From the NCBI GenBank assembly GCA_903842505.1, contig CAIMMI010000033.1, positions 1 through 36,903 of the forward strand: a stretch of 36,903 bases of DNA. Direction: 5' to 3'. Made by a program: the position numbers and the translations under genes. This DNA is from an uncultured Verrucomicrobiota bacterium (GTDB taxonomy: Bacteria > Verrucomicrobiota > Verrucomicrobiia > Limisphaerales > UBA9464). Each line of letters begins with the position of its first letter. Within the stretch, counting starts at the first letter, position 1. This document shows positions 8,896-16,165 of this stretch, piece after piece. The notes below the pieces were generated by a model. The model had not been told where the DNA came from. It saw nothing but the letters and a program-made list of their open reading frames with translations, and searched no databases.

Positions 8896-10982
8896 ACCAG
8901 GAACCGTCCCGCGACTACCAACGCGCCCTGTTCGGCGCCGCCGCCGCCCTCGTCGGCGTCGTGGCCATCTACATCAGCTTCGTCCTGGGTCTGGTCGCGT
9001 TCATCGCCTGGCACACCTGGGCGCACCCGCACTGGATGCAGCGGGGCTTCGCCGGGAGTCTCCTCTACGTCATCCCCAGCCTCATGGGGGCACTCATCAC
9101 GCTCTTCCTCATCAAACCGATCTTCGCCCAGCAGATCCCTCCACCTCCCTCCCGCCCCATCAGCCACGAGGAACACCCCCGCCTCTTCCAGTTCATCGGC
9201 GCCATCTGCCGCGAGGTCGGTTCCCAACCTCCCTCCCGCGTCGAAATTGACTGCGCGATCAATGCCTCCGTCCGGTTCCGCGAGGGCTGGGCCAGCCTGA
9301 ACGACGGAGACCTCACCCTCACCATCGGACTCCCCCTCGTCGCCGGCCTGCCCGCCACCCACCTCGGCGGCGTGATCGCCCATGAGTTCGGCCATTTCCG
9401 TCAGGACGCCGGCCTCCGCCTCACCTTTGTCGTCCGCAGCCTCAGTGCCTGGCTCTGGCGCGTCGTCCACGAACGCGACCTCCTCGACGAATATCTCAAC
9501 GCCAGCTCCGAGGAAGCCTCGGCCATCGTCGCGCTCCCCCTCTACCTCGCCCGATTCGGCATCGACCTCTCCCGCCGCTTCCTCCACCTGCTCCTGCTCG
9601 CCGGCCATGCCGCCTGCTGCCGACTCCTCCGCCAGATGGAATTCGACGCCGACCAACACGCGATCCGCGTCGCCGGTTCCACCGCATTCTGCGAAACCTC
9701 TTCCCGCATCCGCCTCCTCAACGCCGCCTGGGGCGGATCCCAACAACTCCTCGCCCGTGCCTGGCGCGAACGCCGCCTCCCCGACGACCTCCCCGCCTAC
9801 ATCCGTCACCTTGCCGACTCGCTCCCCGAATCCACCTGCAAGGCCGTCGAGGAGACCGCCTCCGCCGCCCGGACCGGAACCTTCGACACCCACCCCTCCG
9901 ACTCCGAACGGGAGGCTGCCGCCAGCGCCGCCAATCTTCCCGGCAAGATCGACCTCGACGAACCGGCCTCAGAACTCTTCACCGACTTCCCCGCCCTCTG
10001 CCGAGAGATCAGCCGCGAACATTATACCGGCATCCTCGGCTTCGAACCCGAGGCCAGCCGGATGGAGACCACCGAGTCCGCCTCCGCCGCCATCGAAAAT
10101 GAACTCGCCGGCCAACGCGTCGCGACCTTCTACGCCCCCGGCTCCGGCCCCTACCAACTCACCGCCGGGTGGTCCGAGTTCGACCCCGACGTGCCCGTCG
10201 CCCTCGCCGAACTCCACGCCACCCTCGCCTCCTGCCGCGTTTCACTCGACGCCGAGGCCGCCTCCGTCGAACCCGTCCTTCAGGCCTGGCAGAAGTCCCA
10301 CCTCACCCAACGCCGCATCCAGGTCGCACGCGCCTTGTCCGCCGCCGCCATCCGCTGGGACCCCAACGAACTTTCCCTCCCCTCCACCCAACTCGAAACC
10401 CTCGCCACCCTCGACGAGCGCAGCCGCGAGGAAAGCGAGTCCGCCGAGGCCACCCTCCGTCCGCTCGCCGCAACCGTCGCCCAACGCCTCCATGCCGCCC
10501 TGCTGCTCTGGTGGCACGACCCGGCCGTCACCCGCGATTGCCCCGAATTGCCCGCCGTCCAGGAGGAGATCCGCTCCCTGGAACCCATCCTCCGCACCAT
10601 CCCTTCCATAGCCCCCAACCTGCATTCCCTCGAAGGCCTCCACGATTCCCTCCACGCCGTCCTCAGCTCCGCCGCCCGATGCCGTGATCAGGAAACCGGC
10701 CGACTCGAACTCCACAACCTCGCCGCCCAGGTCCGCGCCCAACTCCGGATCGTCCTCCCCCGCCTCGCCGGCATCCGACATCCCTACCTCACCCAATCCG
10801 GCCCGCCCGTCACCGTCCGCGAAGTCGCCCTCCGGGAATCCTCCGAGAACGACGGCCTCCACGGCGCCTACTCCGAAGCCGGGGCCGTCCGCCGCATCGT
10901 CCCCGACCTCCACACCCGCGCCCTCGCCCGCCTCACCGCCCTCGCCTACGAGGCCGAACGCCGCGCCCACGTCGGCGGCTGA
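8892..10982 (+). CDS. Membrane-anchored M48-family zinc metalloprotease
   Basis: The first 78 residues of this 696-residue protein contain two hydrophobic segments (about 12-40 and 55-78). The catalytic motif HEFGH lies at 164-168 and the third zinc ligand is probably E250 in QMEFDADQHA, the M48 arrangement. A further hydrophobic stretch lies around 231-243. The remaining 400 residues are mostly charged and helical (for example EERSREESESAEATLR-like runs) and match no family I recognise. M48 proteases such as HtpX act in membrane protein quality control; Oma1- and Ste24-like relatives are regulatory or processing enzymes. The ATGA overlap with the cytochrome dehydrogenase gene suggests joint expression. 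A role in maturing or surveying the exported proteins of this operon is inference. Confidence 0.85.
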   Translation: MNQEPSRDYQRALFGAAAALVGVVAIYISFVLGLVAFIAWHTWAHPHWMQRGFAGSLLYVIPSLMGALITLFLIKPIFAQQIPPPPSRPISHEEHPRLFQFIGAICREVGSQPPSRVEIDCAINASVRFREGWASLNDGDLTLTIGLPLVAGLPATHLGGVIAHEFGHFRQDAGLRLTFVVRSLSAWLWRVVHERDLLDEYLNASSEEASAIVALPLYLARFGIDLSRRFLHLLLLAGHAACCRLLRQMEFDADQHAIRVAGSTAFCETSSRIRLLNAAWGGSQQLLARAWRERRLPDDLPAYIRHLADSLPESTCKAVEETASAARTGTFDTHPSDSEREAAASAANLPGKIDLDEPASELFTDFPALCREISREHYTGILGFEPEASRMETTESASAAIENELAGQRVATFYAPGSGPYQLTAGWSEFDPDVPVALAELHATLASCRVSLDAEAASVEPVLQAWQKSHLTQRRIQVARALSAAAIRWDPNELSLPSTQLETLATLDERSREESESAEATLRPLAATVAQRLHAALLLWWHDPAVTRDCPELPAVQEEIRSLEPILRTIPSIAPNLHSLEGLHDSLHAVLSSAARCRDQETGRLELHNLAAQVRAQLRIVLPRLAGIRHPYLTQSGPPVTVREVALRESSENDGLHGAYSEAGAVRRIVPDLHTRALARLTALAYEAERRAHVGG

Positions 10983-11019
10983 CCCTACCGCTTGTAGTCC
11001 GGGGGCTGTTCCAGATTCT

Positions 11020-11038
11020 GTTACGCCTCCGGCGTAAC
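11020..11038. terminator. Hairpin downstream of the three-gene operon
   Basis: A perfect 8-bp inverted repeat, GTTACGCC / GGCGTAAC, with a three-base loop (TCC) lies 38 bases after the stop of the metalloprotease gene. No T-tract follows, so it may be a structured 3' end or a repeat rather than a classical intrinsic terminator. The rest of the 10983-11189 gap shows nothing recognisable. Confidence 0.45.
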
Positions 11039-11189
11039 CCAAACGTACGGTCACCGACTTCCAGCCTCACCCCACAAGAGGCAACCCAATCGTAACCGGA
11101 TCGCCACCCACTCCGACTCCGACCCTGTCATCGTCAGCAAAACACAGAACGAAGCCACCCAGATGCGGTCCGAGCATCGGAGTGTGACC

Positions 11190-11924
11190 ATGCTGACATC
11201 CATTTCCACCGAACCCCGATCCGACCGACCGGATTCACAAGACGCCCCGTTGCTGCCCGACCTCGTGGTGATCGATCTGCTCGGAGCCCTCATCCTCGAA
11301 CGTCCACGAGCCGCTGCCTGCCTCGCAACCGCACTCGATGATGCAGACCTGCATGCCGAGCCAGAGGACATCGCCGAGCTTGTTTCAGGCCCTATCCGCC
11401 CAGGTCTCAACCTGTGGATAAGCCGCCGACTCCGACTCGCGCCGGACGTCATCCGCCCGCTGGTCGCCGCCATTGCCACCAACTTTCAGGATCGGTTCCT
11501 TGAAAGCCTGGAACTCCATCCAACGCTCCAGATCCGGGCCGGCACCAGCACCCTGCTCGCCGAACTGACCGCCGAGGGAATCCACATCGGCGTCGACTCG
11601 GAACTCGACGGCGTACTCGCCGCTGCCCTGATCCGCCGGGCGGGCTGGGCAGGAACCGGACTGATTGAAGCCGTCGTGGGACCCGACGAAGTCCTGGTCC
11701 CCCGTCCTGGCCCTGCCCAGATCGAGGAGATCCGCAGGCGCTGCGGACTGGGCGCCAACGCCCGCATCACGAAAGTGGTAGCCACCGCTGCCGATGCTCA
11801 GGCCGCATACCTTGCCGGATGCGACCCGATCTACTCGATCACCCCCGACCTCGTGGTGGGGCTCGAACCCGTCAGTGACCTGGGCGAACTGACCGAGCGG
11901 ATCCTGCAGCGGGAACTCGTTTGA
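11190..11924 (+). CDS. Degenerate phosphonatase-like HAD-superfamily protein
   Basis: This 244-residue protein follows the layout of phosphonatase-like HAD hydrolases: LVVIDLLGALI near the N-terminus (motif I), a helical cap, GIHIGVDSELD (motif II region), GW-x-GTGLIEAVVGPDEV, RPGPAQIEEI (motif III region) and VVATAADAQAAYLAG (motif IV region). Several catalytic positions look altered. The DxAGT of motif I reads DLLGA, the TG of motif II is missing, and the GDTxxD of motif IV reads ATAAD. The fold is probably kept, but phosphatase or C-P hydrolase activity is doubtful; a binding or regulatory role is possible. I chose ATG 11190 because GGAG lies seven bases upstream; ATG 11163 would add nine residues. 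It is convergent with the response regulator. Confidence 0.65.
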   Translation: MLTSISTEPRSDRPDSQDAPLLPDLVVIDLLGALILERPRAAACLATALDDADLHAEPEDIAELVSGPIRPGLNLWISRRLRLAPDVIRPLVAAIATNFQDRFLESLELHPTLQIRAGTSTLLAELTAEGIHIGVDSELDGVLAAALIRRAGWAGTGLIEAVVGPDEVLVPRPGPAQIEEIRRRCGLGANARITKVVATAADAQAAYLAGCDPIYSITPDLVVGLEPVSDLGELTERILQRELV

Positions 11925-11934
11925 ACCGACGGAA

Positions 11935-11963
11935 GTCCGCGCCCGGCTTCCGCCGTCGCGGAC
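11935..11963. terminator. Inverted repeat between convergent genes
   Basis: GTCCGCG (11935-11941) and CGCGGAC (11957-11963) are perfect complements around a 15-base loop, in the 49-base gap between the HAD-like gene and the response regulator, which converge here. A competing stem, CGGAAG/CTTCCG, overlaps it. There is no T-tract on either side, so a bidirectional terminator is only suggested. Confidence 0.35.
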
Positions 11964-11973
11964 ACCGATCCGA

Positions 11974-12660
11974 CTACGGCGACGCGAAGCGGTAACCCAC
12001 GCCCCGGACGGTCTCGACCAGGTCTGCTGCCGCTCCCAGCTTCTCCCGCAATCGACGGACGTGGGTGTCCACCGTCCGCACGTCGACCTCGTCCCGCTCC
12101 CCATGCGTCCAGACCTCCTGCAACAGGTGGTCGCGGGTCTGAACCCGGCCCCGGCGCCGCGCCAACACCGTCAGCAATCGAAACTCCGTGGCCGTGATGT
12201 CGACACCCTTGCCACGGACGAGGACCCGGTGGCCGGGCACATCGATGGTCAATTCCCCAAAGGAAAGGAGATCCCCTTCGACGGGCGGGGGCTGTTGACG
12301 TTCGAGGCTGCGCCGAACCCGCAGCACCAACTCGCGGGGACTGAAAGGCTTGATGATGTAGTCATCCGCGCCCAACTCGAAGCCGAGCACCCGGTCCATC
12401 TCCGACCCTCGGGCGGAAACCATGATCACCGGGATCCGTTCCGTGATCGGGTCGCGACGAAGCCGCTTGCAGACCTCGAGCCCGTCCAGATCGGGCAACA
12501 TGAGGTCGAGAAGCACCAGATCCGGCCCCTCCGTCCGCGCGATCTGCAAAGCCTCGCGGGCTGTGCCGGCACCCACCGCTTCCATCCCGGAAGCCCGCAA
12601 TTGCTGCATCAGCATTTGCAGGATATCGGGCTCGTCATCGACCACGAGGACCTTTGCCAT
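11974..12660 (-). CDS. OmpR/PhoB-family response regulator
   Basis: This 228-residue DNA-binding response regulator has a receiver domain at residues 1-120: acidic pair DDE at 8-10, phosphoacceptor Asp in [11 protein letters not shown], Thr/Ser switch in IMVSARG and Lys in IIKPFSP. A winged-helix output domain spans about 133-228 ([37 protein letters not shown]). It resembles PhoB-type regulators, but no histidine kinase is adjacent, so its signal is unknown. The start [12 protein letters not shown] at 12660 is preferred over an in-frame codon 14 residues upstream because the receiver begins immediately. It is divergent from the pseudopilin gene. Confidence 0.93.
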   Translation of the reverse strand: MAKVLVVDDEPDILQMLMQQLRASGMEAVGAGTAREALQIARTEGPDLVLLDLMLPDLDGLEVCKRLRRDPITERIPVIMVSARGSEMDRVLGFELGADDYIIKPFSPRELVLRVRRSLERQQPPPVEGDLLSFGELTIDVPGHRVLVRGKGVDITATEFRLLTVLARRRGRVQTRDHLLQEVWTHGERDEVDVRTVDTHVRRLREKLGAAADLVETVRGVGYRFASP

Positions 12661-12875
12661 GGCCGCCAACCCTGCTGCGGCCTCGGGTCCCAGACATGTC
12701 ATTTGGGTTACATAACCGTGACTTGCTCACCGGCCTGCACCCAGCACACCTGACGCTGCCCCGGGAACGGGGTGGAGCGAGACTCCGTCGATCCGTTCAA
12801 TGGGCAGATCGTGAGGTGCGCCCAGACACAGCCACCACGCTTGAAGCCTCCCCGACATCTGGGGCAACGTGGGGA
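12661..12875. repeat. Divergent intergenic region with module D and a small palindrome
   Basis: One direct, slightly diverged module D copy lies at 12769-12798 (GGGGTGGAGCGAGACTCCGT...). Nearer the regulator start is a perfect palindrome, GGTTACATAACC (12706-12717), 46 bases from the regulator ATG and unusually AT-rich for this DNA. It could be an operator or part of a promoter. The GGGGA directly before the pseudopilin ATG may serve as its ribosome-binding site. Confidence 0.55.
12706..12717. promoter_or_regulatory. Candidate operator palindrome upstream of the response regulator
   Basis: GGTTA-CA-TAACC is a perfect inverted repeat just upstream of the response regulator start. Its position suits autoregulation or another transcription factor. 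There is only one copy, whereas OmpR/PhoB-type regulators usually bind direct repeats, so the link to this regulator is weak. Confidence 0.25.
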
Positions 12876-13619
12876 ATGCTCCACCCGCGTCGTGCCGCCG
12901 CACCGCCGATCCTCCGAGCGTTCACCCTGATCGAACTGCTCGTTGTCGTCGCGATCATCGCCATCCTGGCCGGCATGCTCCTGCCGGCCCTGTCCCGTGC
13001 GAAATCGAAGGCCATGGCCGTCAAATGCATCTCGAACCAGAAGCAGGTCGGGCTGGCCTTCCAGATGTATGCGGACGACAACCGCGATTCCTATCCACTC
13101 TGCCGCGACTGGGCGTCGTCGGGCGGCAAGGACGGTCGATACGACCTCTTCGTCGCCATGACGAACCGACCGCTCTACCGCTACCAGGGCAGCCCCGAGA
13201 TCTTCCGTTGCCCGTCGGACAAGGGCGACATCTTCTCGGACAAGGTCCGCAACGTGAAGACAACGAACTGCTATGTGCAGTTCGGGAACAGCTACCTGAT
13301 GGAATGGGCCGTGGACTTCGCACGGACCAAGCGGATCACCGGCGACATTGCGGCCAGCGCGACCAGCTACAACGGAAACTCCATGAAGAGCTCCGAGATC
13401 GCCCTGAGCCCCGTCAACAAGATCATCCAGGGCGACTGGATCTGGCACCCGAACCGCGGTTGGTCCGAGAACAAGAGCCTTTGGCACAATTACAAGGGCA
13501 AGAGCCTCGCGAACGTGCTCTTCGGCGACCTTCACGTCGAAGGATACCGCTTTCCCACCCGCCCCGACTCAGACCCCTTCTGGAGCGCCCCACCCAACCT
13601 CACCAACGCCTGGTGGTGA
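12876..13619 (+). CDS. Type II secretion pseudopilin-like protein (prepilin N-terminus, H-X9-DG-like end)
   Basis: This 247-residue protein has a class III prepilin leader, [20 protein letters not shown], with Glu at +5 and a hydrophobic helix, followed by a soluble domain. The C-terminal [18 protein letters not shown] matches the end block seen in the many PVC prepilin-like proteins of the H-X9-DG class, with the DG variant reading GDLHVEG. The cleavage site has Ala rather than the usual Gly at -1. PVC genomes carry many such proteins, thought to be exported through a type II or type IV pilus-like system; none of that machinery is in this window. The start at 12876 has a GGGGA just upstream and gives a 15-residue leader. 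Confidence 0.85.
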   Translation: MLHPRRAAAPPILRAFTLIELLVVVAIIAILAGMLLPALSRAKSKAMAVKCISNQKQVGLAFQMYADDNRDSYPLCRDWASSGGKDGRYDLFVAMTNRPLYRYQGSPEIFRCPSDKGDIFSDKVRNVKTTNCYVQFGNSYLMEWAVDFARTKRITGDIAASATSYNGNSMKSSEIALSPVNKIIQGDWIWHPNRGWSENKSLWHNYKGKSLANVLFGDLHVEGYRFPTRPDSDPFWSAPPNLTNAWW

Positions 13620-13856
13620 GGGGGAAAGTTTGAAGGGTTCAGTTTCATGGTTTTCGGCCTCTTGGCCAAGCGGGCAGTTCCCGATTGCCAGATTCCGAGT
13701 TCCCATTTGTAGGCAGGGTGCCCTCACCCGGCGTGGATCGTGAACCGCCGCGTGGGGGCTTCTCCGGAGGTAACGAGGCGGGTCGAAAGGCCGCCCTGCC
13801 CCGCCTTCCCAAAAACAGGGATGGCAGACCCCAACCCGGGACCGCACACTCCCGGC
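13620..13856. repeat. Mosaic repeat locus with degenerate modules C, B and A
   Basis: A diverged module C (13621-13650, GTTTGAAGGGTTCAGTTTCA), module B (13671-13707, CAGTTCCCGATTGCCAG...) and a truncated module A (13768-13781, GAGGTAACGAGGCG) fill the gap before the Gfo/Idh gene. A short GGCC-TCTT-GGCC stem lies at about 13656-13667. An in-frame ATG at 13740 lies inside this repeat DNA and is not used as the start of the next gene. Confidence 0.65.
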
Positions 13857-15167
13857 ATGTCCCACTCCGCTCTTCCGCGTCGCGCCTTCCTGCGTCAGAC
13901 CCTGACGGCTGCCATCGCATTCCCCATGGTCTCGCGCCTTCGGGTCCTGGGTGCGAATAACCGACTCAACATCGCCTCCATTGGCGTGGGCGGAAAGGGT
14001 TGGACCGACATCAACAAGGTTGCCGGCGAAAACATTGTCGGCATCTGCGATGTCGACAGTGGCCGTCTTGGTCAGGCCGCCGCCAAGTTCACCTCGGCCA
14101 GGAAATCCGCCGATTGGCGTTCCCTCTACGACAGCCTGGGAAGCGGCTTCGACGCCGTGACGGTCTCCACGCCGGACCACATGCACTTCCCCCCGGCGAT
14201 GGCGGCCATCCGGTTGGGCAAACACGTCTACTGTCAGAAGCCTCTGACCCACACCGTCTGGGAAGCCCGTCAACTGACCGAGGCCGCCCGCAAGGCGAAG
14301 GTCGCCACCCAGATGGGCAATCAGGGCATGGGCCACGGCCCGCTTCGACGCGAGGCGGAGCTCGTCCGGGCCGGAGCCCTCGGGACCGTCCGCGAAGCCC
14401 ACATCTGGACGGATCGCCCCGGCAACTTCTGGAAACAGGGTCTCCAACGTCCCGCCCCCGGCGGCAATCCTCCGCCGTCGCTTTCCTGGGACCTGTGGCT
14501 CGGCGTTGCGCCGCAGCGTCCCTACGCCCCGGGTTACCACCCGTTCGCCTGGCGCGGATTCTGGGACTTTGGCACCGGCGCACTCGGGGATATGGGCTGC
14601 CACCTCTTCAACATCCTCGCCCTCGCCTTCGAGATCCGCGATCCCCTCTCCGTCGAGGCTGAATCCGAGGGCAACACCGTCGAGTCCGCGCCGCTCTGGT
14701 CGAAGGTGACCTACCAATTCCCCAAGAAAGGGCGCCAACCGGCCATTAAGGTCGTCTGGCACGACGGCGGCCGGAAGCCGGATGCAGGCCTCTTCGGGGG
14801 CGCGAATCTCGGCGGCAACGGCGTGATCCTCATCGGAAGCAAGGACACGCTCCTCACCTCGTACGAAGGTGGAGGAAAGCTCCTCAGCGGCGCGCCGATG
14901 GACGCCATCAAGGCGAAGCAGATCTTCGCCCGGCACGCGGACTGGGAACAGGGCCACTACGACGAGTGGATCGCCGCCTGCAAGGGCGGCCCGAAGGCCC
15001 CGTCCAACTTCGAGATCGCCGGCCCGGTCACCGAGGCTGTCCTGCTCGGCAACGTCGCCATCCGCTCCGGCCGGAAACTCCAGTGGAACGCCGGGAAACT
15101 CACCACGGGCGACGCCGTGGCGGATGCCTTGCTCAGCAAGGGCTACCCGGCCGGTTGGCGGATCTGA
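13857..15167 (+). CDS. Tat-exported Gfo/Idh/MocA-family oxidoreductase (copy 1)
   Basis: This 436-residue protein has a twin-arginine signal (SALPRRAFLRQTLTAAIAF), then an NAD(P)-binding Rossmann fold with GVGGKG at 43-48 and a C-terminal Gfo/Idh/MocA domain. The family's usual EKP lysine motif reads QKP here (127-129); this variant is shared with the paralogue at 22790. These enzymes oxidise or reduce sugars, inositols or related polyols; a Tat signal means it is folded with its cofactor before export. The substrate is unknown. ATG 13857 places the RR motif eight residues in; ATG 13821 or 13740 would put repeat-derived sequence in front. It converges on the peroxiredoxin gene. Confidence 0.9.
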   Translation: MSHSALPRRAFLRQTLTAAIAFPMVSRLRVLGANNRLNIASIGVGGKGWTDINKVAGENIVGICDVDSGRLGQAAAKFTSARKSADWRSLYDSLGSGFDAVTVSTPDHMHFPPAMAAIRLGKHVYCQKPLTHTVWEARQLTEAARKAKVATQMGNQGMGHGPLRREAELVRAGALGTVREAHIWTDRPGNFWKQGLQRPAPGGNPPPSLSWDLWLGVAPQRPYAPGYHPFAWRGFWDFGTGALGDMGCHLFNILALAFEIRDPLSVEAESEGNTVESAPLWSKVTYQFPKKGRQPAIKVVWHDGGRKPDAGLFGGANLGGNGVILIGSKDTLLTSYEGGGKLLSGAPMDAIKAKQIFARHADWEQGHYDEWIAACKGGPKAPSNFEIAGPVTEAVLLGNVAIRSGRKLQWNAGKLTTGDAVADALLSKGYPAGWRI

Positions 15168-15174
15168 CCGCGGT

Positions 15175-15218
15175 AAAAACGGAACCGCCGCCCCGGAACG
15201 GATCCGGGACGGCGGTTC
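15175..15218 (-). terminator. Intrinsic terminator of the peroxiredoxin gene
   Basis: A 15-bp stem with one mismatch (15182-15196 with 15204-15218, arms GAACCGCCGCCCCGG and CCGGGACGGCGGTTC) has a seven-base loop. Read on the minus strand it is followed by TTTTT (15179-15175), the classical arrangement. It lies 16 bases past the peroxiredoxin stop. The hairpin alone may also stop transcripts of the convergent Gfo/Idh gene. Confidence 0.85.
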
Positions 15219-15233
15219 GCATCGGCAGTCCGA

Positions 15234-15929
15234 TTACCTGTTCTTCTTCTTCGGGTCCTTGGCGGGCGCGGCCGGCTTGGTGGCCGGTGCAGGAGCAGCA
15301 ACCTTCGGGGCAGGACCCGCGGTTTCCTGGAGCGCCTCGTAGACCTTGCCGACCATGTCCTTGCCCGGGGTTAGGGTCTTGCCACCCGGCTTCCACTTCG
15401 CGGGGCAAGCCTCGGAGGGGTGCTTGGCGAGATAGACGTTCGCCTCGGTCTTGCGCAGCAGTTCGTCGGCATTGCGGCCAACGTTGTAGAAGTTGACCTC
15501 GCTGGAAACCAGCAGGCCCGCCGGGTTGATGATGAACGTCCCGCGCAGGGCGAGACCGGAACCTTCGTCATAGACGCCGAACAACTTCGAGACCTTGCCC
15601 GTGGGATCGGCCGCGAGGGTGTATTTCACGCCGGCCAGCAACTTCTCGGTACCGAGCCAGGCCAGATGGGAGAACTTGGTGTCCGTGGACACACCGACCA
15701 CTTCGGCACCCAGACCGGCCAGTGCGGCATGCTTCTCCGCCAGGTCCGCCAGCTCCGTCGGGCACACAAAGGTGAAGTCTGCCGGATAGAACACCAGGAT
15801 CGTCCAGCGCCCCGAGGCCTGGGCCCCAGCCAGCGAGAACTTGCCGAAATCCCCGACAGCCGGGTCGTAGGTTTCCATCTCCAACGCGGGCACCGTCTGC
15901 CCGACACGCACGATCGTCACATCACTCAT
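15234..15929 (-). CDS. 2-Cys peroxiredoxin of the AhpC/Prx1 type with a C-terminal Ala/Pro/Lys tail
   Basis: Reduces hydrogen peroxide and organic hydroperoxides in the cytoplasm. The 231-residue protein has the peroxidatic Cys at C56 (FTFVCPTE) and the resolving Cys at C175 (EACPAKW), with the typical FYPADFTFVCP block. Residues about 203-231 (AGPAPKVAAPAPATKPAAPA, then KDPKKKNR) form a low-complexity tail that ordinary AhpC proteins lack. A clear ribosome-binding site, AAGGA, lies eight bases before the ATG, in contrast to most genes here, and together with the strong terminator suggests high expression. No AhpF-like reductase or OxyR-like regulator is adjacent. Confidence 0.95.
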   Translation of the reverse strand: MSDVTIVRVGQTVPALEMETYDPAVGDFGKFSLAGAQASGRWTILVFYPADFTFVCPTELADLAEKHAALAGLGAEVVGVSTDTKFSHLAWLGTEKLLAGVKYTLAADPTGKVSKLFGVYDEGSGLALRGTFIINPAGLLVSSEVNFYNVGRNADELLRKTEANVYLAKHPSEACPAKWKPGGKTLTPGKDMVGKVYEALQETAGPAPKVAAPAPATKPAAPAKDPKKKNR

Positions 15930-16165
15930 GATTCAGGTCCTTGTTGTTCTTCTCGAAGAAAGAATTGTCACCCCTGAAGTAGCAGCTTCCTGAAATCCCG
16001 CAAACGGGGAGACTCCCCAAGCGCAGGTTTCCGCTCACTTCCACCGCATCGTCACCAAACCTTCGGGCGGTACGGCTGCCGACGTCCTGGAGGGCCATTC
16101 CTCCACCCGGCCTCCCGGTCCTTCCACTGGCACCTCTCCGGTCGCGAGGGTACAAACGCACTGAC
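15930..16165. promoter_or_regulatory. Divergent promoter region of peroxiredoxin and cytochrome dehydrogenase 3
   Basis: This 236-base gap lacks the mosaic modules. It has two perfect inverted repeats: TTCTTC-TC-GAAGAA (15947-15960), 18 bases upstream of the peroxiredoxin ATG, and GGGGAG-A-CTCCCC (16006-16018). Either could be an operator; the first would lie in the 5' leader or core promoter of the peroxiredoxin gene. No convincing -35/-10 pair was identified by eye. Confidence 0.35.

Noticed and set aside
8847-9893. 348-residue minus-strand open frame opposite the M48 gene
   Set aside because: Glu/Gly-rich shadow; the plus strand shows HEFGH and membrane spans with ATGA coupling.
11974-12660. 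Two-component pair with a histidine kinase
   Set aside because: No DHp or HATPase motif occurs in either neighbour; the regulator is an orphan here.
11190-12660. Functional phosphonate-utilisation locus
   Set aside because: The HAD protein lacks catalytic residues, the two genes converge, and no phn transport or C-P lyase gene is present.
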